NCBI GenBank assembly: GCA_938010495.1
Contig: CALLUT010000059.1
Location: 1-6,107 of the forward strand
Direction: 5' to 3'
Length of the DNA stretch: 6,107 nt
Origin: Candidatus Absconditabacterales bacterium
Lineage (GTDB): Bacteria; Patescibacteria; JAEDAM01; Absconditabacterales; Absconditicoccaceae
A program made the translations under genes and the position numbers. This document shows positions 1-6,107 of this stretch, one piece after another (the first letter of the stretch is position 1; each line of letters begins with the position of its first letter). A model generated the notes under the pieces. That model did no database searches and was not told the origin of the DNA. It saw only the letters and a list, made by a program, of their open reading frames with translations.

Positions 1-189
1 GGTAAAAAGAAAATAACTTTCCTTTATTTAGATACCAAAGCAGATCGTGTAGAATTATTCGAAAATGTGTTAGCTTTTTCAGTAATGCAAGAGGAGTGGA
101 AAGGTATAGAATTTATGGTGTTTACTGGACTGTTGGAAGATTGAGAAAAGAAGAAATTTAGCGTTAGAAAAATGTTTGAAGTTGGGTAG
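1..189 (+). CDS. 3' end of an unidentified gene, OB-fold-like C-terminus (partial)
   Basis: Frame 1 is open from the window edge to TAG at 187-189, giving 62 residues of a C-terminus; the start lies outside the window. One in-frame TGA (142-144) is read as Gly, in the sequence LLEDGEKKKF; under the standard code the protein would lose 15 residues. The pattern GKKKITFLYLDT..DRVELF, followed by KGIEFMVFTGLLEDG, alternates hydrophobic strands in the manner of a nucleic-acid-binding OB-fold. It resembles the tRNA_anti-type OB domain near the C-terminus of the DNA polymerase III alpha subunit (DnaE), where a 'GKxxxFxxLxD...xVEVxxF' pattern is usual. This is a remote pattern match only: no catalytic part is visible and the real identity depends on upstream sequence. 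Its stop lies 2 nt from the stop of the convergent gene at 192-1208. Confidence 0.7.
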
Positions 190-191
190 TT

Positions 192-1208
192 TTATTTTTT
201 CTCAATGTATTTAATAATTAGTCATGGCATATTGTTTTCAATCATCTTTGGCTCTTTGCAATTAATATCTGTGAAAATATCTCATGTATCTGGTTTGGTA
301 TATCTTAATCATTGGTCAGTATTTATCCACATTCAGTCTAAATAATTACTTGCTGCATCTGCATCAGAATACAATGCACGACTTATTGGTAATTGATTCA
401 GTATTTGTTTTTTATCTTTAGGTGAACAGTTATTAATAATTAATTCTCATATTGTTCAATCATTCATTTGCACAAGAAAGTGACAATGTATATGTCACCA
501 CAAACTACTATCGTGATTTAAATTTCAATTTCTTTTTACTGATGACATAGTAAATATATCTGCTTTTTTGTTTAATAGTTTTTGAAATTGATCTTTAGAA
601 ATTTCACGAGAATGTGAAATATACATTTTTCCTCAAGTGATGTATCCAATTCATCTTCAGTCAGTAATTTTTGATTTTAATGATTCTTCTGTTCAAACTT
701 TAGATCAGTTGTCATAACATACTCAGGTGAGTGTAGTTTTTCAGTAAGAATCAAATGTTGGTCAATTAACTATCATCGTTATTTCTCTATGTGAACTGTG
801 TTCTTTATTGTAATCATCGAAATATTTTTGTATTGCTTTGATGTTAGGTATATATTGTTTTCCATCTCTTTCTGATGTTACTTTATAGTCAAATCGTTTT
901 ACTGCTTCTTGAGCACTTACAAACATTGATTTTGATTCCCATCATTGTGCTGCTTCAAATTTAACTAGTGTTCATACTTTTTTCCCATCAAGCAAAACTT
1001 CATAAGAATTGCTTCAAGTAGTAGATAATTTATCTATCTTCTTTCAAAGAGTTACTTTCTTATTTTGTGTTAAAATTTCACTTTCAGAAAGTGTATCCTT
1101 TATAAATTCTGGAAAATCAGCTATGGATAAAGAGTAGGTTTGAGCATCTTGAGCTTCATGTAATCTATTTGTTTCTTCTATGTGATAATCTTTATCGATT
1201 GGGATCAT
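192..1208 (-). CDS. Uncharacterised 338-residue protein, 20 UGA-encoded glycines
   Basis: With TGA as Gly the frame is open from ATG (1208-1206) to TAA (194-192), 338 residues. Under the standard code it has 20 internal stops, so it is invisible to ordinary gene callers. I do not recognise it with confidence. No signal peptide or membrane segment is evident, so it is probably cytoplasmic. The first 60 residues are charged and look helical. The central and C-terminal part shows INGxxF-type (residues 146-153, IVNGPTFD), GIGYITGGKMYI (186-197), a histidine-rich GHIHCHF (238-244), and AASNYLDGMW (285-294). The order 'NG..F', G-K, hydrophobic strand, then '.N.LDG' loosely recalls phosphodiester glycosidase (NAGPA-like) domains, but the Gly/Ser-rich loop after LDG typical of that family is missing, so this is a weak hypothesis. 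The first ATG after an AT-rich spacer was chosen as start; no Shine-Dalgarno sequence precedes it. It is separated by 95 nt from the pnp gene run and probably has its own promoter. Confidence 0.85.
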
Positions 1209-1303
1209 TAATTTTTATTATATAACAAAAAATTCTCATATTATATTTATAATATAAGTCAATATTTTATTTAAATAATTAGTTGTTACTTTTTAACAAA
1301 TAA
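1209..1303 (-). promoter_or_regulatory. AT-rich spacer with candidate promoter for the 338-residue gene
   Basis: Reading the minus strand there are two promoter-like arrangements. One is TTGACT (1262-1257), a 16-nt spacer and TATGAG (1240-1235), predicting a short leader of about 20 nt. The other is an exact TATAAT (1222-1217) only 8 nt before the ATG, with no recognisable -35 box; used alone it would give an essentially leaderless mRNA. In DNA this AT-rich, TATAAT-like strings arise easily by chance, so confidence is low. Confidence 0.3.
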
Positions 1304-1308
1304 TTATT
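1274..1308 (-). terminator. Long AT-rich palindrome, possible terminator after the DUF59 gene
   Basis: The arms AATAATTA-G-TTGTTA (1274-1288) and TAACAA-A-TAATTATT (1294-1308) are complementary at 14 of 15 positions, with one G/A mismatch and a 5-nt loop. The stem overlaps the stop codon of the DUF59 gene (1306-1304), so it would form at the very 3' end of the pnp run. It has few G-C pairs and no strong U-tract follows on the minus strand (only TTATTTAAAT), so it may be a weak terminator, a 3'-end-protecting hairpin, or just AT-rich chance symmetry. Confidence 0.4.
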
Positions 1309-1663
1309 CAAACATCCTTTGCAAATCTTCATCTTTAATCATTTTTGGAGATCGTAATGGATCAAACGTGATTTCTAATTTTACTTCCCACGCTGGATAG
1401 ACTTCAAGAATTGCATTTTCTGTCATTTGTTCAATCATCTCTCCCATTGGACATTGTGGAGTAGTGAAGGTCATTAGAATGCTAATGAGTGTATTATCAT
1501 CATCTATATCTATATTGTAGATGAGTCCCAATGTGAAAATATCTATAACTGGAAACTCAGGATCATACACTGTCATAAGTTGTTCTTCAATGATTTGCAT
1601 CATTGTAGGTTTTTCAGTTGTTACTTGTGCTAGTTTTGAAACTGGAGGAGTTTTTTTTGCCAT
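1304..1663 (-). CDS. MIP18/DUF59-family iron-sulfur cluster assembly protein (SufT/PaaD-like)
   Basis: This 119-residue protein belongs to the MIP18 (DUF59) family, small cytoplasmic proteins that help mature or deliver iron-sulfur clusters. The diagnostic core is visible: VYDPEFPV (32-39), TLGLIYNIDI (44-53), a strand SILMTFTTPQ (61-70) and the conserved cysteine in CPMGEM (Cys71), followed by a helix and the family's C-terminal 'DP..SP.M' segment (101-108). Two departures are noticeable: Thr44 where the family usually has Asp in 'DLGL', and Arg104 where many members have Trp. Residues 1-20 form a basic, Pro/Thr-rich extension before the domain. It is the only complete gene here with no in-frame TGA, but it has just two glycines (GGG and GGA). 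It starts 18 nt after the upstream membrane-protein gene and ends the pnp run. No sufBCD, iscS or other partner is in the window, so the exact role cannot be assigned. Confidence 0.92.
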   Translation of the reverse strand: MAKKTPPVSKLAQVTTEKPTMMQIIEEQLMTVYDPEFPVIDIFTLGLIYNIDIDDDNTLISILMTFTTPQCPMGEMIEQMTENAILEVYPAWEVKLEITFDPLRSPKMIKDEDLQRMFE

Positions 1664-1681
1664 GGATATATTATGAAAAAA

Positions 1682-2059
1682 TTATGATTGTTGCTTGCGA
1701 AAGTCTGCTGCAATAAGATATTGTAAGATAAGAAATACTATGATAAGCAAAATTCAAAGGATATTACTTCGTTGATCTATAATCATAAATGTTAAATTCA
1801 CAATCGTATACACTCATAGCATTAATGATAATTTGTAGCTGGCTGATGACTTTACATGATCATCATATGATGAAAATATCGACCAAAGAGCACGAAAGAA
1901 AAAGTAGGCAGCTCACCGAACCAACAGGAATACACCCAAAAATCAAAATCACAATCATAATGATGTATGTTCATAAACATTCACATAATTGTATAAGACT
2001 GAGAGTATTATTAACCCAAAGAATATTTTTATAAATGCTCAAACACTATATAAACGCAT
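1682..2059 (-). CDS. Small four-segment membrane protein
   Basis: With TGA as Gly, the frame runs from ATG (2059-2057) to TAA (1684-1682), 125 residues with seven UGA glycines; under the standard code nothing here survives on this strand. I do not recognise the family. Hydrophobic stretches at about 8-26, 34-56, 76-95 and 99-118 indicate four transmembrane segments, separated by a short polar loop (IFSSYDDHVKSSASYK, 61-76) and ending in a basic/polar tail (DFRKQQS). Three UGA glycines (LGLGFGF, residues 34-40) form a Gly-rich, helix-packing-like face in the second segment. The start lies 2 nt after the stop of the 260-residue membrane protein, so translation is probably coupled and the two proteins could act together. 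Open reading frames on the plus strand over 1789-2213 are antisense shadows of this gene and the preceding one. Confidence 0.85.
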
Positions 2060-2061
2060 GA

Positions 2062-2844
2062 TTAATCGATATCAACATCAATATCCACTTCGTCTGCCTC
2101 TTCTTCATCGACAAGTACTTCCTGGAGTGATGGAATATAAAAGAAGTTACTTCAGTTTTGATAGAACTTATAATAAATTTTTTCCCAAAGTCAGTGCCAA
2201 AATGGAAGCATAGCATATGCTAACACTGGAGGAAGAGCGAGTAGTATATGAGATGAACGTCCAGCAGTGCTATCCATTATTTTATAGGCTATTCAAAAGA
2301 ATATCACTCAAACAACTAATCATATAGCCGCTCATAAGACATGAACAGCAGAGTAGTTTGGGTTTGTACTCATTTCAATCAAAGCGAATGATAAGAATAC
2401 AGTAAATATAATATGAAATGCTAATACAAAGAATAATTGATCTATGCCTCAAGCAAAAAGAACATAGAGTCATAAGAATAGTACAAACATTATAATATTT
2501 GCAAAGAGAACTAGGCTAAACATTTTTCACATGTCGTAGTACTTATCTGTATATATTAAGTTATAGATTCCAGCTAGGATAATTGATCCAATAAATGTAC
2601 CTAAGAAAGCAATTATAATGAGAATTAGTGGGAGTAGTGGATTTATTGTTCCTGCTCAAAGAATTTGACTACTCATAGCTTCTTCGATTATTCATCATAC
2701 TAGAATAAGTATAATAAACACCAAAAAAGAAACGAATAATCATGTTACTAAACCTAATCAAGATCTAATAAAAATGCTCCATCGTGAAGGATTAAATGGT
2801 CCTACTTCAAATTCTTGATCTAATGCTGTATTGTCTGGAGTCAT
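2062..2844 (-). CDS. Six-segment integral membrane protein with acidic C-terminal tail
   Basis: With TGA as Gly, the frame runs from ATG (2844-2842) to TAA (2064-2062), 260 residues with 14 UGA glycines, including a tandem pair in LVGGIIEE (48-55). I do not recognise the family. Hydrophobic stretches at about 29-52, 69-94, 107-131, 136-156, 166-187 and 199-217 suggest six transmembrane segments. The N-terminus is soluble and polar (MTPDNTALDQEFEVGPFNPS). The C-terminus ends in a markedly acidic tail (residues 246-260, DEEEADEVDIDVDID), which could bind cations or a basic partner. The gene lies 33 nt after the lipoprotein gene and 2 nt before the next membrane-protein gene. No transporter or enzyme motif could be seen, so function is left open. 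Confidence 0.88.
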
Positions 2845-2877
2845 GTTTGTACATGAATAAACATAAAACGTACTATA

Positions 2878-3435
2878 TTATCAACACTCTAACGATTTAA
2901 TAATGTTTTTGAATAGTTTTTCTTGTTCTGCTTCATCTGTCGCATATGATATGATATATCAATATTCATTAGCAACAAATTGGTATTGGTGGATATAATA
3001 TTGAGAAGTTCACTGGTAAAATGTGTCTGTTACTTCGAATTGAATCATCACTCATGTAATTTCTTCTTCCAAACACATAAATGAGTATATTTCTTTTTCT
3101 CAAGGAGCATATCATACAAGTTGAGAACGAAGTTTTTGTTCGTTTGCTGTAGCAAACTGATCAAAATTGAGTGATGGATCTATGGTTGATTTTGTAATTA
3201 CTAAGTTTTTATCAAATCACTCAGGATTTGTTATTTTGAAAGATCTCAATACTTTATTGATGATTTGTTTATTCTCAACCAGTGATGGTGGGATGGATTC
3301 ATAGGTTTCATCAAGTGTTAGATTGAATGTATCGAAAGTGATATCTTGTCATACAGATGAAGATCATCAAAAACATCCAACAAGAAGTAGGGGAGCAGTA
3401 AGTATAATCGCTAGTGAAACGATTTTTTTACGCAT
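2878..3435 (-). CDS. Lipoprotein, PsbP/DcrB-like (tentative)
   Basis: This 185-residue protein begins with a clear lipoprotein signal: basic MRKK, a hydrophobic stretch (SLAIILTAPLL), and the lipobox LVGC with Cys21 as the lipidated residue, followed by a flexible FGGSSSVG linker. It should be anchored on the outer face of the cytoplasmic membrane. The mature part has an early IPPSLV segment, a middle strand region (GVMIQFEVTD, 128-137) and a final pattern YIISYATDEAEQEKLFKNIIKSLE, which resembles the C-terminal strand-helix of PsbP/DcrB-type domains; the homology is inferred from pattern only. There are ten UGA glycines, two directly after the lipobox Cys-Phe. The penultimate codon is TGA (2883-2881), immediately followed by TAA (2880-2878). 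The ATG overlaps the pnp stop region by 8 nt, which indicates coupled translation in one operon and fixes the start. Confidence 0.9.
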
Positions 3436-5587
3436 TTGATGATTTATCGGATGAAGCATCAGGAGTTGGAGTTAGATTTTTTACTGCTACTTTTCATTGA
3501 GCATCAATATCAATAACTTCTACTTTTAGAGGTTGTCCAACTTTGTAGAGAGCAGCTACATTTTCAATATATCAAGCTCATAATTGTTTAACATGGCAGA
3601 GTCATGATTTCTTATTTCCAAGAGCAACAAATACTCAGTATTTTTCTACTCTTGTTATTGTTCACTCAATAACATCTCATTTTACAGGTTTCCAAACAGT
3701 TCCCATTACTAGTTCTAGAGCTTTCTTTGCATCTTCTTGGTTGTCTGCAGTAATTACTCATGATCCATCATCTTGAAGATCGATTTTCACATTTGTTTCT
3801 CTAATAATTTCTTGAATAGTTGATCATCATGACCCAATTACTGTTCTTACTTCTTCAGGTTTTACATTGAATTGAAGAAGAGCAGGAGCAGAAGGATTGA
3901 GTTCTTTTCTTGGTTCAGAAATAGTTTTCATCATATAAGCAAGAATCGCTGTTCTTCAAATTTGTGCTTTATCAAGCATTTCTTCTAATTTTTCTACTCA
4001 TAGTCATTTGAGTTTTGTATCCATTTGGATAGCTGTCATTCCTTCGTCTGTACCAGCAAGTTTGAAGTCCATATCACCTGTAAAGTCTTCTGTTCATTTA
4101 ATGTCTGTAAGTACTACAGCTTGTGTATCATCAGCCATAAGACCCATTGCGATACCACTTACTGGTTTCTTTAAAGGTACTCATCATGCCATCATAGCAA
4201 GAGTAGAACCACATACAGCAGCCATAGAAGTTGATCATCCTGATCCAAGTACTTCAGAAACAACTCTCATTGTATATGGGAAGTGTTCAGCATCAGGCAA
4301 CATTGCTTCGATAGCTTTTTCTGCTAATCTCCCATGTCCAACTTCACGTCTATTTGTTCCTCTAATCATATTTGCTTCGTTGTTTGAGAACGGAGGGAAT
4401 TTATAATGGTGGAACCATCTAGATTCTGTTTGGTCATGTTCCATACCATCTTTGATTTCTACATCACCAGGAGAACCTAGTGTAAGATATGCTAGTACTT
4501 GTGTATCTCATCTCCAGAAAAGAGCAGTACCATGTGAATCTGGAACTGTATCTATTTCACAGTGGATTTGTCTGATATCATCAACTCATCTTCCATCAAC
4601 TCTTATCCCTTCTGAAAGCGTTCTTTCTCTAATCCATCCTTTTATAACAAGGAAGAATGCTTCACGAACATGACCAGGTTTCCAGTCATTTGAATCATCA
4701 TCTAATTTTTCAGCAAGAGCTTCTTTTATTTCATCTTCATATGATTTATATGTAGCATCCCAATGATTTTTTTCTACAACTCAATGTAATGCTTCAAGTT
4801 TTTCATCACTAAGTAATTCTCTAATTGCAGCTATCATATCATCAGCTGGCTTATTTTTTGTAATAGTTTGAGGAGTAATTGTACATTGTGCTAGGAATTC
4901 ATTTTGAATTGCACAAAGTTCTGCGATTGCTTCTTGAGCTAAACGCATTCATCATTTAATTACGTCCATTGGAGTTTCATTCCCTCATGCTTCGATCATG
5001 TTTATCTTTGTTGCTGTACCAGCAACATGAAGATCCATAATTGAATGTTCAGCTTGAGATTGAGTCATATTTACAACGTATTCACCATCGATATATCAAA
5101 TTCTTACTCAACCAATTGGTCATTCGAATGGTATACCAGCAAGCATAGTTCATACAGAAGCACCAAGAATAGAAAGTTCCCCAGGAGAATGTTCTAAATC
5201 TAATGAAAGCGGTGAAATAGTAATTACAACATCATTGATCATTCCCTTTGGAAACATAGGTCTCATAGGTCTGTCAGTTAGTCTACAATAGAGGATAGTT
5301 TCGTCTGATGGTCTTCATTCTCTTTTTCTATAGCGTCATCAACCAATTTTTCAAGCAGCATAATAACTTTCTCTAAAATCGATTCCAAGAGGGAATCGTT
5401 CTTTGTTTTCATCTGGGTTTTTATTCATAACTACTGTTACAAGAAGTTTTGTTCCTTCCATAGTAACTTCAACAGCACCATCACAATGAGGAGCTAGTTT
5501 CCCAGTTTTTAAAGTAATTTTTTTGCCACGCCATGTAGCTTCATGAATAATTTCATTGAACTCTTTCTTTTGAATTTCTTGTACCAT
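3428..5587 (-). CDS. pnp: Polyribonucleotide nucleotidyltransferase (PNPase), UGA read as Gly
   Basis: PNPase degrades RNA 3' to 5' by phosphorolysis, releasing nucleoside diphosphates, as a ring-shaped trimer in the cytoplasm. The 719-residue frame is full length for the family and has every domain: RNase PH 1 (about 1-230, with KREGRPSDE and RLTDRPMRPMFP), the helical linker (about 240-320), RNase PH 2 (about 327-560), KH (about 577-632, motif VIGSGGSTI with G585-G588) and S1 (about 637-705, GDVIEGTITRVEKYGVFV and CHVKQL), then a short Ser/Asp tail. The catalytic residues equivalent to E. coli Asp486, Asp492 and Lys494 are present as Asp501, Asp507 and Lys509 in EDFTGDMDFK. Thirty-one codons are TGA; many fall on family-invariant glycines (REGRP, DGRG, GSGGS, the KH GxxG loop), while tryptophan is encoded by TGG. 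The segment normally read KIPGGFFKREGRP is KIGGGRYRKREGRP, one residue longer. ATG at 5587 is the first in frame; there is no Shine-Dalgarno sequence. It heads a five-gene run. Plus-strand frames over 4008-4673 are its shadows. Confidence 0.98.
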
Positions 5588-5595
5588 GTGTTTTA

Positions 5596-5614
5596 TGAAC
5601 GATAAAAACGTTCA
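5596..5614 (-). promoter_or_regulatory. Start-proximal hairpin in the pnp leader
   Basis: Perfect 6-bp arms TGAACG (5596-5601) and CGTTCA (5609-5614) enclose a 7-nt loop. On the pnp mRNA the hairpin ends 8 nt before the ATG, exactly where a ribosome would load, so it could restrict translation initiation. The stem is short and only moderately stable. Confidence 0.45.
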
Positions 5615-5628
5615 ATCATGCTCTATTG

Positions 5629-5665
5629 GTGGGAAGAGAGAAATAGGTCGTACGTAAGTTCCCAC
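5629..5665 (-). promoter_or_regulatory. Competing 7-bp pairing overlapping the 15-bp hairpin
   Basis: GTGGGAA (5629-5635) and TTCCCAC (5659-5665) are perfectly complementary. One arm lies in the loop of the 15-bp hairpin and the other just outside it, so the pairing is either a pseudoknot or an alternative to the long stem. With only 2 nt joining the long stem to the outer arm, a full pseudoknot would be strained; alternation between structures is more plausible. The significance is inferred. Confidence 0.35.
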
Positions 5666-5692
5666 GTTTTTTGAACATACGACCTATTTCTC
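5638..5692 (-). repeat. Perfect 15-bp inverted repeat in the pnp leader
   Basis: The arms GAGAAATAGGTCGTA (5638-5652) and TACGACCTATTTCTC (5678-5692) are exactly complementary, with a 25-nt loop. In the pnp mRNA this forms a long hairpin about 50 nt upstream of the start codon. No U-tract follows directly on the minus strand, so it does not look like an intrinsic terminator. In E. coli and relatives, the pnp leader has a long stem cut by RNase III and then used by PNPase to repress its own mRNA; a similar role is an inference here. A double-stranded DNA operator is the alternative. Confidence 0.75.
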
Positions 5693-5740
5693 AGCTCCAA
5701 AACCCAAAAAGAGTCATGAGAACATTCTTAGTTTTTATTG

Positions 5741-5769
5741 ATTTAATGGGTGAAAGCAACTGAAGGCAA
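5741..5769 (-). promoter_or_regulatory. Candidate pnp promoter
   Basis: On the minus strand, TTGCCT (5769-5764), a 17-nt spacer and TTAAAT (5746-5741) match the sigma70 boxes at 4 of 6 positions each. A start near 5734 would give a leader of roughly 147 nt that includes all of the hairpins. The match is mediocre and other AT-rich boxes cannot be excluded. Confidence 0.3.
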
Positions 5770-5798
5770 GACGAAATGATAATTTTATGCTGATTTTT

Positions 5799-5827
5799 TT
5801 GCGTTTTTTTAAATTAGTTGATATAAT
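5799..5827 (+). promoter_or_regulatory. Candidate sigma70-type promoter for the rightward gene
   Basis: TTGCGT (5799-5804), a 17-nt spacer and an exact TATAAT (5822-5827) are correctly spaced. Transcription would begin near 5834, leaving a leader of about 30 nt before the ATG at 5863, with no Shine-Dalgarno tract in it. Confidence 0.5.
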
Positions 5828-5862
5828 TAATGCAGTAAATTTTAATTGCTATCTATTGATCC

Positions 5863-6107
5863 ATGAAAACAAGATCAAAAAAGTTATTTCTCTATTCTTT
5901 AATTTTGTGTTTATTCGCTGTGCTATGATTCTTCTGAAAAGGAATGATCATGACAGACACGAATGAACCTATTCTTAAAACACAATCTGCACCAGAGGGT
6001 GGTACAGACGGTCTAACGGATAGTCTCGTTGATAGTCTTGAAGAGGCTGGAGATACTACTGTTTGTATAGAAACTACTCTGATAGATCTCGCTGGAGAAA
6101 AAGCGAA
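5863..6107 (+). CDS. Exported or membrane-anchored protein, 5' part (partial)
   Basis: The frame opens at ATG 5863 and is still open at the window edge (81 full codons). The N-terminus has a basic start (MKTRSKK) followed by a hydrophobic segment (about residues 8-26, LFLYSLILCLFAVLGFFGK), typical of a signal peptide or a single membrane anchor. There is no convincing lipobox around Cys16, since it lacks the small residue before Cys. After this comes a low-complexity, Gly/Asp/Ser/Thr-rich acidic region (SAPEGGTDGLTDSLVDSLEEAGDTT), like the linkers of secreted surface proteins. Two TGA codons (5926-5928 and 5935-5937) lie inside the hydrophobic segment and are read as Gly; under the standard code the product would end after 21 residues. 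A later ATG (5944 region) exists but would discard the signal. The function cannot be told from this fragment. Confidence 0.8.

Larger units (their letters stand above)
5588..5862. promoter_or_regulatory. Divergent intergenic region between pnp and the rightward gene
   Basis: This 275-nt stretch has no plausible coding frame. It carries the pnp leader on the minus strand, with three structured elements listed separately, and a promoter for the plus-strand gene. A run of T residues around 5794-5810 (with a GCG interruption) is on the plus strand but no plus-strand gene precedes it, so it is not called a terminator. No tRNA or recognised riboswitch consensus was seen. Confidence 0.6.

Noticed and set aside
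1789..2213. Two plus-strand open frames of 74-81 codons
   Set aside because: They lie antisense to the two membrane-protein genes, have no recognisable domains, and are explained by the complementary strand once TGA is read as Gly.
4008..4673. Plus-strand open frames of 132 and 73 codons
   Set aside because: They are antisense shadows of pnp, whose domains and catalytic residues are unmistakable on the minus strand.
3428..5587. pnp as a decayed pseudogene with 31 stops
   Set aside because: There is no frameshift, all catalytic and RNA-binding motifs are intact, and every TGA gives a sensible residue as glycine; recoding explains the pattern.
5638..5692. The 15-bp inverted repeat as an intrinsic terminator or a dif-like site
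   Set aside because: No T-tract follows the stem on the minus strand and no plus-strand gene ends before it; the 25-nt spacer is far longer than that of a dif site.
5794..5810. T-rich run as a rho-independent terminator
   Set aside because: No stable GC-rich stem precedes it and no plus-strand gene ends upstream; part of it fits better as the -35 region of the rightward promoter.
1..6107. UGA as tryptophan (code 4) or selenocysteine
   Set aside because: TGA falls on conserved glycines in PNPase, not on Trp; TGG is used for Trp. TGA is far too frequent for selenocysteine.

Overview
The window is AT-rich bacterial DNA that only reads sensibly with UGA as glycine (genetic code 25). The organism is therefore most likely a member of the Absconditabacteria (SR1) or Gracilibacteria, both in the CPR/Patescibacteria. 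The clearest proof is the polynucleotide phosphorylase gene. Under the standard code it breaks into short pieces. With TGA read as Gly it is one 719-codon frame with both RNase PH domains, the KH domain and the S1 domain, and TGA falls on glycines that are conserved in the family. I count 85 in-frame TGA codons across seven of the eight genes; all seven visible stops are TAA or TAG, never TGA.

Layout from left to right. Positions 1-189 (+) hold the 3' end of a gene whose fragment looks like an OB-fold, possibly the DnaE C-terminus. Positions 192-1208 (-) encode an unrecognised 338-residue protein, meeting the first gene tail to tail with 2 nt between them. Positions 1209-1303 are an AT-rich spacer with a long palindrome and promoter-like boxes. 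Positions 1304-5587 (-) are a compact same-strand run that looks like one operon, in transcription order: pnp, a small lipoprotein (8-nt overlap), a six-segment membrane protein with an acidic tail, a four-segment membrane protein (2-nt gap), and a MIP18/DUF59-family iron-sulfur assembly protein (18-nt gap). Positions 5588-5862 are a divergent intergenic region with the pnp leader, which holds a perfect 15-bp hairpin, a competing 7-bp pairing and a start-proximal hairpin, plus a sigma70-like promoter for the rightward gene. Positions 5863-6107 (+) are the 5' end of a gene for an exported or membrane-anchored protein, cut by the window edge.

Functionally, pnp supplies 3'-5' RNA turnover, and its structured leader suggests post-transcriptional control of the whole run. 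The envelope proteins downstream have no obvious link to RNA decay; they may share only transcription. None of the visible starts has a Shine-Dalgarno-like purine tract. No tRNA, rRNA, CRISPR array, insertion sequence or phage gene was seen.
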